From G963663315 sp965208975 (GTDB lineage Bacteria > Pseudomonadota > Gammaproteobacteria > Arenicellales > Poriferihabitantaceae): a stretch of 64,000 nt of DNA. The translations under genes were made by a program, and so were the position numbers. The stretch spans positions 1,674,001 through 1,738,000 of the forward strand of contig CBDBQH010000003.1 of NCBI GenBank assembly GCA_965208975.1, read 5' to 3'. The notes under the pieces were generated by a model. It was not told the DNA's origin. It was given only the letters and a program-made list of their open reading frames with translations, and made no database searches. Of the stretch, positions 43,504-51,893 are shown piece after piece; position 1 is the first letter of the stretch; each line of letters begins with the position of its first letter.

Positions 43504-44103
43504 TCAAAAGGAAGAGCCGGGCTGGCTCAGGAAAGCCAGTTCTTCGGCGGTGGATTCCCGCTCCAGGATCTGGTTGCGATGCGGATAGCGCCCGAACCGC
43601 TCGATAATCTCGAAATGCCGGTAGGCGAATTGATAATATTCATCGAACATTTGCCGCTCGTCCTGTTCCACCGAATTACGCAAATTGTCGTACAATTCCA
43701 ATGATTTGTGCTGCATGGCGATATCCTCGCTATGCTCGAACGGCAACCAGGCAAACACCCGCCAGACCGGAAGCAGCGTCTGGTCCCAGGCATTGTCAAC
43801 CATTTCCATTGCGAAACGGAGCGCCGCCGGGTCGCAGGCAAAGGCTCCGGCGGCGCCCCGGTACATATTTCTCGGGAACTGGTCGAGGCAGATAATCGAG
43901 GCCAGAAGGCCGCGAGCGGAACGCTGCATTTGTGGTGTCTCACCCCGATATACCGCGTTCGAAATACCTTCAAACCGCTCCGTGATCTGCTGGTCTGTCT
44001 GATCGTTTTTCGACCACCACAGTGACTTTTTTTGGTCGTTGATTTCCCGGTTTGAAGTAGAGTTGCCAAACCAGAACTCAAGAATGCTGTCTGTTGTTTC
44101 CAT
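43504..44103 (-). CDS. DUF924 family protein
   Basis: A 199-residue helical protein with all the family blocks: ILEFWFGN, LASIICLDQFPRNMYRG near residue 70, AFACDPAALRFA near 87, LPFEHSEDIAMQ near 120 and FGRYPHRNQILERESTAEELAFL near 168. DUF924 proteins are widespread, probably TPR-like, of unknown function. It is the first gene of the 3-gene group with the dioxygenase and the conserved unknown. Confidence 0.93.
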   Translation of the reverse strand: METTDSILEFWFGNSTSNREINDQKKSLWWSKNDQTDQQITERFEGISNAVYRGETPQMQRSARGLLASIICLDQFPRNMYRGAAGAFACDPAALRFAMEMVDNAWDQTLLPVWRVFAWLPFEHSEDIAMQHKSLELYDNLRNSVEQDERQMFDEYYQFAYRHFEIIERFGRYPHRNQILERESTAEELAFLSQPGSSF

Positions 44104-44253
44104 AATTAGCCCATGCTGTTGTTATCCGAGTGATATACTCCCACGCAAAGAGTCAATATAACTGGTTGGGATTGAAATGTCAGCACACAGAACGACCAGG
44201 GTCTCCCCATTCTTTATATGAGATTCGGCGTAAGCCGCCAGAGGCATCCGTTT

Positions 44254-44679
44254 TCAGTCATTGCTCTTTAGTCTATTCAGAAAGGCTGTTGGCGTTAAAA
44301 TCGGGATTTCACAAAATACTGACATTGACAAAAGATCCTGATCTCCTGTGATCAGACAGTCTGCATCACCTATCAAGGCTGTTTCGAGTAGCTTGTCGTC
44401 GTCCGGATCCCGACACCCAAGCTTTGCACCGGAAATCGAAACCCATTCCGAGATAGCTTCGAGTTGCACCAGCCACACAGCCCGCCTGTTCCGATCAACA
44501 TACCGGTCGAATTTTTTACGGGAGAACCGGGTTTGGAGTTCTGCAAATGTCTCGTCGGAAAAAAGCAAAACACCACCGTGAAGTCGCACGACATCCAGAA
44601 CAGTGCGCGGTGTCCCGTGGGGAATTAGTGCAGCGCTGATCAGAACATTGGTATCGACGACGATACGTTCAGCTTTCAT
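44254..44679 (-). CDS. PIN-domain toxin (PIN_3 / VapC-like)
   Basis: A 141-residue PIN-domain ribonuclease-like toxin from ATG 44679. Acidic metal-binding residues: Asp in VVDTNVLISA near residue 9, Glu in FAELQTRFSR near 46, Asp in CRDPDDDKLLETAL near 90 and Asp in CLITGDQDLL near 113. Belongs to the COG1569-type toxin group. Overlaps the antitoxin gene by 11 bp, in the antitoxin-then-toxin order. Confidence 0.9.
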   Translation of the reverse strand: MKAERIVVDTNVLISAALIPHGTPRTVLDVVRLHGGVLLFSDETFAELQTRFSRKKFDRYVDRNRRAVWLVQLEAISEWVSISGAKLGCRDPDDDKLLETALIGDADCLITGDQDLLSMSVFCEIPILTPTAFLNRLKSND

Positions 44680-44920
44680 TCTCAAAAAGCGCGTTGAGAC
44701 TGGATTTTGTCAAACCATTTTTGGCAGCCTCATCACCCATGTCATCCATAGTTTCCGTCAAACGCTCCCATGCAGAGCCGCGCAGTCGCTCATAATGCTG
44801 GACCGACATGATCACGCCGATCGCTCTGCCTTTTTTAGTTACGCGCACAGGGGTAATCTGGGCAGTGTCCAACAATTCCCCGAAACGGTTCTTGACTTCT
44901 CTGGATGCAATTTGTTTCAT
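44669..44920 (-). CDS. Phd/YefM-type antitoxin
   Basis: An 83-residue antitoxin from ATG 44920: MKQIASREVKNRFGELLDTAQ, then PVRVTKKGRAIGVIMSVQHYERL, the Phd/YefM N-terminal DNA-binding fold, and a variable C-terminal toxin-binding tail LTKSSLNALFENES. Partner of the PIN toxin. Confidence 0.92.
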   Translation of the reverse strand: MKQIASREVKNRFGELLDTAQITPVRVTKKGRAIGVIMSVQHYERLRGSAWERLTETMDDMGDEAAKNGLTKSSLNALFENES

Positions 44921-44992
44921 AAGGCCATTATAACACAGGCGGGACGGCACGGTGACCGTATACAAGAGGGGCTACGCTTGTACGGGTCCATT

Positions 44993-45190
44993 CCCTGCCA
45001 ACAGATCCAATCACTCCCCCCTTGAGGGGGAGTCGAATCCACAAAGCGGATTGGGTGGGGGACACAACCGTCAGCAAACGCCACATCCGTCATTCCCATC
45101 TCCATCCTGTCATTCCCGCGTAAGCGGGAATCCACGACCATCACGGAATCTGTAATTACCGATGCGTAGGGACAGGTCTTGTGCCTGTCC
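44993..45190. repeat. Family B composite palindromes plus a variant family A unit
   Basis: Contains CTCCCCCCTTGAGGGGGAG, CCACAAAGCGGATTGGGTGGGG and ATTCCCGCGTAAGCGGGAAT (three hairpin modules of the family B repeat, about 45015-45130), then CGTAGGGACAGGTCTTGTGCCTGTCCGC (by its ends), a variant A unit at 45165-45191. The last part of the downstream adhesin gene reads into an adjoining A-type element. Confidence 0.88.
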
Positions 45191-45191
45191 G

Positions 45192-48100
45192 CTATGGTTG
45201 AACCCTGCTCCGGCGGTTGCGGGAGGGTACATGACCCTCCCCTACGATAACGGGCGGGAATCCACTCAACCTGACCCCCGCTTCCACTTTCATGAGATGT
45301 TCGGATGCCTGATCATTCTCTTCCTGCCGAATCAGCTTCAACCCCAGCGTCCGCTCACTGCTACCCATGACGGATTGCAGTTGCCAGCCGAGTGTGGTTT
45401 CCCGGTTTTCGGAGTGCAGCCCAACCCCCAGCCAGGGACGCGCCGTATAACGACCATTCTGGATCGTGAAACGCCAGGCGGCTTCCGCTCTGAACCGCCC
45501 GGAGCCGATGGTATCGGTGGGTTGAATCGTCTCCGCATTGAGTAATCGCTCCATACCCGAAGACACCGTTCCCCAATCCTGTTGCAAGGTCAATTGCAGT
45601 CCCCGTTGGATGGGTGAAGGATCAAAACCCATCGACACCGAAAGACCCCGGTCTTTCAGTTCTGAATCATGATGGGTCATCAGACTTCTGCCCTGGATTT
45701 GCAGATTCAATCCGCGTTGCGAGTCTATCCATTGGACACCGCCCCCGACTTCGATGCCAAAGCCACTTTCAGCATCTCCGCCATCATGACGCAAGGCAGA
45801 CGAAAGCTGTGTCTTCAACGCCTGTCCCGGAGTGAATGGCCGTCCGTTGATTGTGGTCGTGCGCCAGTTTCCTTTCACTCCCAGGCGCATGCGCGATACA
45901 TGCGCCGAAGTGGCGCCGAGGTCCAGGTTCTGTGTTTCGTTTGAACGGGTTCTCAACCACAGGACATCGGTAACGACAGACAGGGTACGGTCGGTTTCTT
46001 CTTCGAGTATGGCCTCACTGCCCAGGGCGACAAAGGAGGTATTGGTATCGGTGGTCAGGTCTTCTCGTCCCCTTCGGATGAGAGTGATCTCTCCGCTGCC
46101 ATAACCCAACGCCGCCCACAGCGTGAACTGGTCATGAAGGTCTTGGGACCACCACGGAGTGAACAGGGTGTGTTCGGATTCGATCTCTCCGTAGTCACGG
46201 GAAGTATACTTCCCTTCTCCGCGACTATGCGACAGAACCAGACCGCGTTGTCCGTGGGTATGGGTTTGATCCATTCCAATCAAGGTGGTGAGGACTTCTC
46301 CATCCAGGGTGGTTTCTCCACTCTGGCCATCAAACTCTGATAAGGCGCCCTGTGCCCAGAAGGAATCCACCCGACCGTGGGTTGCGGTCGTCCACGACAT
46401 CGACGAAGCGGATAACAGTTCACGCAGGGTCAGGGAACGCGAGTGCAGTCGGGTATCGACCGATGGATGGATGTTCTGTGTGTATAACGTCTGGTTGTCT
46501 CCCGTATGACTGGATAGAGAAACTCCGGCGAGTTGACCCTGTATGCCGGTTGTGGGCGTGGATTGAATACGTTCTGCAATGCTATCGAGAACATGCCCGG
46601 CCGAGGTGCGGGCAAAGCGGGACTGCCAGGATACGGCGACTGCGGTCCAGTCTTCGCCGACGAGAATGCGCAACGGCGTATCGGTGGAGGACATACCCGA
46701 ATAGTGGGGGTCTTGTGATGTGATGGCATGAGTCAGGGTGACCGAACCTTCTTGCTGTGCGGTCAGGGTGAAGGTTTGCGCAAGATTCCAGTAGTCCGGC
46801 GTGAAGGTCACCCGGGAGGGCGAGAAGGTGACAATGGTGGATTCGGGCTGTATGAGGGTGATGGTGACCGGGGCAGCCGGTTGACTGGTCAGTTGAATCG
46901 TATATTGTGCGCTTTGTCCAATCTCCGGGATGCGGATTCCCGGTGCAGAGAGTTGAATGCCGGCGGTATCGTCATCGTGAATCTCTACTGTGGCCGCAGG
47001 GTTCGGGGACCGGGTATAGCCGTCTGCCGGTTGCAGGGTGACGGTGATACTTCCGTTTTGTTCGTCGAGGAAGTCCGCTACAGTCGGAATCATCAGGGAA
47101 GTGGTTTCCCGGTCAATGGTCAGGGTTTTCGGTCCGGTGGATTCCGGGGTTGTGAAGTCGCCTTGTGCGGCAATGGTGAGGGATACGGAGATTGGTTCAA
47201 GCGGCGCCGGGTCGGCGGTGACGGTAAAGGAAGCGGTCGCGCCTTCGGTCACTGAATCGGCTTGCGCCTGGATGGAAAGGAGCGGAATCACGGGTTCGGG
47301 TTCCGGTTGTTGCGGGTCTGTGGGGGTTTCTCCCGGTGTAGTCGGGGAAGGGTCCGGCTGTGTGGGTGTCGGATTGGTCGGTGTCGGATTGGTCGGTGGT
47401 GGATTGACTGTGCCCGGATTCTGTGGCGCGTCATCGTCATCATTGACGGTGACGGAAGCGGAACCCGAACTGCCGATGGTATAGCCGGAACCACTGGCAA
47501 TCGTCACCATGACCGGACCATTGGGTTCATCAATGGTGTCCGTTTCGGTCGGCACCGAATAGATTGCGGAACTGGAAGTCGTACTGGCTGGCTGGATAGT
47601 GACGGTTTTTGTGCCCTGCTGGTTGGATGCAGAGACAAAGTCCGAGTTCGGAGCGTCGGTTATGGTGAGATTGACGGTCAGGGCGGATTGTGGCGGCGGT
47701 GTCGCGGTGACAGTAAATGTGGCTGCTGTGCCTTCGATGACCGGAGAAGTTCCAGCGGCAATGGTGATCTCCGGCAGGGTCTGGGTTCCCGCATCGGTCA
47801 GGGTAATCTGTCCGTTGCCGCTGCGAGAGCCGTTCGCTCCGCCATTGAGACCGGTTGGAGTCAGGGCGCCGAGACTTACGGTCACCGTCTCATTGTCCGT
47901 ATCAGCATCAGCCAGGGCGGTCAGAATCAGGGTGGCGGCAATCTCTGAAGCGTCGGGGCCGGTGAAGGTGACAGTGGAACCGCTCAATGTCACTCCGGTC
48001 GGAGTTCCCGACAACGCCAGCGAGAAGTCAGTGTTCAGTATCCCGCCCGTGAAGGTTAATGGAATCGCCAGACTTTCAGTGGCCAGGTCCACGCTCATAG

Positions 48101-50105
48101 CCCGTCCCAGCCTCAGGGTGATGCGGGCGGTGGCGGTACTGTCGCCTTCGGTCGCGGTGTCACCCGGCACAGACAGGGTCACGGCAGTCGGGTCATTGTC
48201 GATCAGGGTCAGTCTGTAAGTACGGGCAGAACCAACGGTATAGCCGGAACCGTTATTGAGGGTCAGGGTCACGTTCTCGATAAATTCATCGGTCGTATCA
48301 TCGGTGACGATGATCGGGATATTGACCTGATTGGCGCCGGCAGAAACAGCGATTGTGCCGGACAGGGCGGTATAGTCTGTATTGGATGTCGCATTACCGG
48401 ATACGGCGTAGTTCAGGGTAATGTTCGCGGGCAGAGCCGGGCTGAAATTAACGCGCGCATTGTGGGTGCGGGCGCTGGTTGTACCGCCTTTTTCGGTGTA
48501 ATTCTGTAAGGCGGTATGGAAGGTGACTTCTGGCAATACCGCCGTGTCATTATCAGACAGGGTGAACATTCCACTGCCTGTGCCGGTGGCTTTACAGTTG
48601 GTGGTGCGACAGTGAAAGCCGGTGGTGCGCAGGCGTATGTCGTTGGGGTTGGTGCCGGCCTGTGCGGGAATCGAGACGGTGACCGTTTCATCTTCGGTAT
48701 CGGTATCCTGGGCGGCGGTGACAATCAGGGTGGCTGACATTGCGGTGGCGCCGGTAGAGGGGCCGGTGAAGGTGACGGTGGAACCACTCACGGTCACTCC
48801 GGCTGGATTGCCCATCTTCGCCAGGGTGAAATCATCGCCCAGGGCGCCACCACTGAATTGTAACGGAATGTCTAATCTTTCCCCGGAAACCAGTCCACGG
48901 CTCAGAGACAGCTTGATTTTTGCGGTATCGGCGGCGTTGTCTTCATCGGCGGTGGAGTCTGTCACAGACAGGGTGACCTTGGTGGGGTCGTTGTCGACGA
49001 TGTCGTAATGGATGGTAGAAGTACCGAGTGTATAGGTGTTGTTTTCAGAGGGCAGGAGGGTGGCGCGAATCTCTCCGTCGAGGCGGTCGGTGATGTCACT
49101 TCTAACGGGGGCAGTGAATCTCTGTTCACCGGCTCCGTCTCCGGATGCGGTAAAGGAGAGGGTGTGCGTTCCGGTATGGGGGGTATGGTCTTGCGCCGAG
49201 TCAATGCGGATTCTGGCTTCTCTGGCAACGGTAAAGGGCGGGGTGGCGGTGACGATGAATACGGCCAGAGGGTCGGCGGATTCTTCGAGTCTGTGGGCCG
49301 GGGCGCTGTGGTGACGATTGGAAGGCATGGTGCCGTGGCTGAGGGTGAGAACGGGTTGGTCGTTATCATCTATCGTGATGGTGGTACTGGAAGGACCGCC
49401 GATGTCGATGCCACTGGGGGTGATGCTGCTGATGGTGAGGGTAAAGGTCTCGGAGAGTTCCTGGGCGGTGTCTTCGGTAGTGGAGAGGGTGAAGGTGTGA
49501 GTACCCATATTGGCCGGGATGGAAACCGGGGCGGGACAGGCGGCGTAATCAGAGCCACTGGTCGCCGTGCCGGTGCAGGTGAGCGTGACTACGGTATTGG
49601 TACTCTGGGGACGCACCAGGTTTAATGTGACCGAAACGGAGTGGCCTTCGGTGACGCGGTAGGTCGAAGCATCGAAACTGACGGCGGGGTTGTCGTTGTC
49701 TAAGATACCGATAGTCTCAGACAACATCGACAGGTTTGTGGTATAGCCTGATCCTGGTTGTACCCTTACACGGACCTGACCGGTCTGCTCATCCGTATTA
49801 TCGTCTATTGTAGGGACCCGATAGGTGGCGGAGGATTGGTCGGCCAGGATGGTCACTGTTTTATCGCCCAGGTTTGTCGGGTCGATAAAGTCCTCCCCAT
49901 CACCCTCACTCACTCTCAGATTCACCATCAGATTCGCAGTCGGGGCTGGATTGGCATGTATTGTGAAGACGGCATCCGTGCCTTCGGTCACAGTGTTGGA
50001 GTTTTTGGCAATGCTGACCTCAGGCACTTGTGCGGCGGCTTCTGTGATGAATCCAGCCAGGAGTGGCAGCAGGAGCAGGGTGGAGAGGAAATAGTGGATT
50101 CCCAC
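45192..50105 (-). CDS. Giant Calx-beta repeat adhesin with C-terminal autotransporter-like barrel
   Basis: An exported protein of about 1,637 residues from GTG 50105 (open frame to TTG 50207). The signal segment is HYFLSTLLLLPLLAGFITEAAAQ. The passenger is a series of about ten Calx-beta/Calx-like modules of about 110 residues, each with patterns such as VTEGxxxxFTxxAxPxP, a strand ending VPTxxDxxxE and DNDxP linkers. A proline/threonine-rich hinge (NPTPTNPTPTQPD) lies near residue 960. The last 400 or so residues form a 12-strand-like barrel: TLRELLSASSMSWTTATHG, VDSFWAQGALSEFDGQSG and so on. Both ends are repeat-derived: codons before the signal segment lie in a family B palindrome and the last ~20 codons in a family A element. 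Likely surface adhesin acting in host or biofilm contact. Confidence 0.85.
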   Translation of the reverse strand: MGIHYFLSTLLLLPLLAGFITEAAAQVPEVSIAKNSNTVTEGTDAVFTIHANPAPTANLMVNLRVSEGDGEDFIDPTNLGDKTVTILADQSSATYRVPTIDDNTDEQTGQVRVRVQPGSGYTTNLSMLSETIGILDNDNPAVSFDASTYRVTEGHSVSVTLNLVRPQSTNTVVTLTCTGTATSGSDYAACPAPVSIPANMGTHTFTLSTTEDTAQELSETFTLTISSITPSGIDIGGPSSTTITIDDNDQPVLTLSHGTMPSNRHHSAPAHRLEESADPLAVFIVTATPPFTVAREARIRIDSAQDHTPHTGTHTLSFTASGDGAGEQRFTAPVRSDITDRLDGEIRATLLPSENNTYTLGTSTIHYDIVDNDPTKVTLSVTDSTADEDNAADTAKIKLSLSRGLVSGERLDIPLQFSGGALGDDFTLAKMGNPAGVTVSGSTVTFTGPSTGATAMSATLIVTAAQDTDTEDETVTVSIPAQAGTNPNDIRLRTTGFHCRTTNCKATGTGSGMFTLSDNDTAVLPEVTFHTALQNYTEKGGTTSARTHNARVNFSPALPANITLNYAVSGNATSNTDYTALSGTIAVSAGANQVNIPIIVTDDTTDEFIENVTLTLNNGSGYTVGSARTYRLTLIDNDPTAVTLSVPGDTATEGDSTATARITLRLGRAMSVDLATESLAIPLTFTGGILNTDFSLALSGTPTGVTLSGSTVTFTGPDASEIAATLILTALADADTDNETVTVSLGALTPTGLNGGANGSRSGNGQITLTDAGTQTLPEITIAAGTSPVIEGTAATFTVTATPPPQSALTVNLTITDAPNSDFVSASNQQGTKTVTIQPASTTSSSAIYSVPTETDTIDEPNGPVMVTIASGSGYTIGSSGSASVTVNDDDDAPQNPGTVNPPPTNPTPTNPTPTQPDPSPTTPGETPTDPQQPEPEPVIPLLSIQAQADSVTEGATASFTVTADPAPLEPISVSLTIAAQGDFTTPESTGPKTLTIDRETTSLMIPTVADFLDEQNGSITVTLQPADGYTRSPNPAATVEIHDDDTAGIQLSAPGIRIPEIGQSAQYTIQLTSQPAAPVTITLIQPESTIVTFSPSRVTFTPDYWNLAQTFTLTAQQEGSVTLTHAITSQDPHYSGMSSTDTPLRILVGEDWTAVAVSWQSRFARTSAGHVLDSIAERIQSTPTTGIQGQLAGVSLSSHTGDNQTLYTQNIHPSVDTRLHSRSLTLRELLSASSMSWTTATHGRVDSFWAQGALSEFDGQSGETTLDGEVLTTLIGMDQTHTHGQRGLVLSHSRGEGKYTSRDYGEIESEHTLFTPWWSQDLHDQFTLWAALGYGSGEITLIRRGREDLTTDTNTSFVALGSEAILEEETDRTLSVVTDVLWLRTRSNETQNLDLGATSAHVSRMRLGVKGNWRTTTINGRPFTPGQALKTQLSSALRHDGGDAESGFGIEVGGGVQWIDSQRGLNLQIQGRSLMTHHDSELKDRGLSVSMGFDPSPIQRGLQLTLQQDWGTVSSGMERLLNAETIQPTDTIGSGRFRAEAAWRFTIQNGRYTARPWLGVGLHSENRETTLGWQLQSVMGSSERTLGLKLIRQEENDQASEHLMKVEAGVRLSGFPPVIVGEGHVPSRNRRSRVQP

Positions 50106-50394
50106 TTTGCGGGAATATCCCCCCACCCAATCCGCTTTGCGGATTGGACTCCCCCTCAAGGGGGGAGTGATTTTGAGGTAGTGGCAGGGATTGACTGTGG
50201 CGGGCAACCACCAGGGATTGCCCCCCCGATCAAGTCGGGGGCAGGCTCTACGATACCCCCCATCACATCCGCTTTGCGGAGTGATTCCCCCTCAAGGGGG
50301 GAATGATGGACTGGCCGTGCCGTCCCGCGCGGTTGTGGATTCCCGCTTTCGCGGGAATGCCCCCCATCACATCCGTGAAACGGATTGGATGAAT
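50092..50394. repeat. Cluster of family B palindromic repeats
   Basis: Consecutive modules: TTCCCACTTTGCGGGAA, CCACCCAATCCGCTTTGCGG, CTCCCCCTCAAGGGGGGAG (50098-50170), then another set with ATCCGCTTTGCGGAGTGATT, CCCCCTCAAGGGGGG and ATTCCCGCTTTCGCGGGAAT through to ATCCGTGAAACGGATT at 50391. The last unit is interrupted by the IS3 element, and resumes at 51638. Confidence 0.88.
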
Positions 50395-50449
50395 TGTACT
50401 GAGAAAGGTGGACACTTTAGAATGGGGATAAGATCCTCAGGAGTGTCCA

Positions 50450-50746
50450 ATGAAGAAAAGAAATATTTATAGTAAGGAGTTCAAATTAGAAGTACTCCGT
50501 CAATGGAAGCAAGAAGGCCAGTCTGCTACGGTTTTGGCGAGGAATTTGGGTTTGAGGCCGAACATGCTATACAAGTGGAAAGAGCAGTTCAGTCGTCATG
50601 GTGAGCAGGCGTTTCAGGGTTCGGGCCACCGGTCGGTGGTTCAGGTGGATGAATGGTCCCGACTCAAGAAGGAGTTGTCGGATGTCAAGATGGAGCGGGA
50701 CATTCTAAAAAAGGCGGCGGCGTACTTTGCTCGAGAGTTGAAGTGA
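50450..50746 (+). CDS. IS3-family transposase OrfA
   Basis: A 98-residue HTH protein: YSKEFKLEVLRQWKQEGQSATVLARNLGLRPNMLYKW region (residues 8-45) followed by a leucine-zipper-like KKELSDVKMERDILKKAA. A slippery AAAAAAG lies at 50707-50713 in the zipper end, where a -1 shift enters orfB to make the fused transposase. Confidence 0.93.
   Translation: MKKRNIYSKEFKLEVLRQWKQEGQSATVLARNLGLRPNMLYKWKEQFSRHGEQAFQGSGHRSVVQVDEWSRLKKELSDVKMERDILKKAAAYFARELK
50707..50713 (+). other. Programmed -1 frameshift motif (AAAAAAG)
   Basis: The heptamer is placed in the overlap of orfA and the upstream-open orfB frame (open from 50653), with orfB in the -1 phase. This is the usual IS3-family arrangement for making OrfAB. 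Confidence 0.75.
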
Positions 50747-51606
50747 AGTACGCTTTTATCGAACGGTATCGTCGGTACTTTCCGGTGGTTCGCATGTGTC
50801 GTGTGATTCGAGTGAGTCGGTCGGGTTATTATGCTTGGCGGAGCCGGGGTCCGAGCGCGGGCAGTGTATTGCGGCGCAATCTTTTACGCGAGATTCGGCG
50901 GGTACACCAGCAGTTTCAAGGTCGTTATGGTGCGCTCAAGTGCTGGCGTCATTTGCGTCGGGAAGGGATTGCTTGTGGTCGGGATCAGGTCGTCAAGTTA
51001 CGGCGTCTGCACGGGATATTCAGTCAGCGCCGTCATCGTTTTGTGGTCACTACCCGCTCCAGGCCGGGTGATCGGGCGGCTGCGAATCAACTCAATCGGG
51101 TATTTTGTGCGAGCGCTCCGAATCAGGTCTGGGTAGGGGATGTGACGTTTGTTGCGACTCGCCAGGGTTGGTTATATCTGGCTGTATTACTGGATCTCTA
51201 TTCCCGAAAGGTCGTAGGTTGGTCCATGGCCAACCGCAATGATACGTCTCTGGTCAAAGCCTGCCTGGACATGGCGGTTTCCCATCGCCAGCCTGCGCCT
51301 GGACTCATTCATCATACAGATCGCGGAGCGACCTACACTTCTCAATCGTATCGTCATGCGCTGAACCGTAAGGGAATCATCGCATCCATGAGCCGAAAGG
51401 GAGATTGTTGGGATAATGCAGTCGCGGAAAGCTTTTTTGGTCAACTGAAAAACGAATGGGCCTGGCAACAGGGTTGCCCGAATCGAGAACAGGCCAGAGC
51501 GGGTCTGTTTGAATATATCGAATTGTTTTACAATCGACAAAGACTCCACCAGACTTTAGACTATGTCTCACCCGTGGAGTATGAGAGTAATCAATGTGTC
51601 TCTTAA
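50743..51606 (+). CDS. IS3-family transposase OrfB (DDE integrase)
   Basis: A 287-residue catalytic part from GTG 50743 (also open upstream for frameshift fusion). DDE motif: WVGDVTFVATRQGW (first Asp), HHTDRGATYTS (second Asp) and the Glu in CWDNAVAESFFGQLKNE, with the conserved N-terminal HTH_21-like region. The C-terminal FEYIELFYNRQRLHQTLDYVSPVEYE is typical. Confidence 0.95.
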   Translation: MKYAFIERYRRYFPVVRMCRVIRVSRSGYYAWRSRGPSAGSVLRRNLLREIRRVHQQFQGRYGALKCWRHLRREGIACGRDQVVKLRRLHGIFSQRRHRFVVTTRSRPGDRAAANQLNRVFCASAPNQVWVGDVTFVATRQGWLYLAVLLDLYSRKVVGWSMANRNDTSLVKACLDMAVSHRQPAPGLIHHTDRGATYTSQSYRHALNRKGIIASMSRKGDCWDNAVAESFFGQLKNEWAWQQGCPNREQARAGLFEYIELFYNRQRLHQTLDYVSPVEYESNQCVS

Positions 51607-51631
51607 TTAACTGTCCACTAAACTCAGTACA

Positions 51632-51800
51632 CCTCAGGACTCCCCCTCCAGGGGGGAGTGATATTGTGGCGGCGGAGCCTGATCCGGCCCCCGCTCGGGC
51701 CGAGGGCAGACCTGGATCGTAGGGGACGGTCTCCGTGCCGTCCCGCGCAGGAGTGATTCCCGCTTTTGTGGGAAGAATCAGTTAATGAACAAAAGAGGCC
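51632..51800. repeat. Family B remainder and family A variant
   Basis: Immediately after the IS3 element: ACTCCCCCTCCAGGGGGGAGT (51637-51660), then a variant A unit (GTAGGGGACGGTCTCC ... GCCGTCCCGCGC, 51719-51750), and ATTCCCGCTTTTGTGGGAA at 51756-51775. This is the second half of the palindrome cluster broken by the IS. Confidence 0.85.
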
Positions 51801-51847
<47 letters not shown>

Positions 51848-51893
51848 TATTGTAACAGCATCTTTGAGGCCGGTTGTCAAGGGGGGAATGTGA

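Larger units (their letters stand above)
50395..51631 (+). mobile_element. IS3-family insertion sequence, intact
   Basis: A 1,237-bp element with imperfect terminal repeats TGTACTGAGAAAGGTGGACA (left) and TGTACTGAGTTTAGTGGACA (right, read inward). It has orfA and orfB in -1 relation. No target duplication is evident. It is inserted in a family B palindromic repeat. Confidence 0.93.

Noticed and set aside
46728..49625. Several long plus-strand frames (46728-47255, 47262-47948, 47599-48219, 49008-49625)
   Set aside because: They mirror the repetitive Calx-beta adhesin on the minus strand and have the low-complexity composition of antisense frames.
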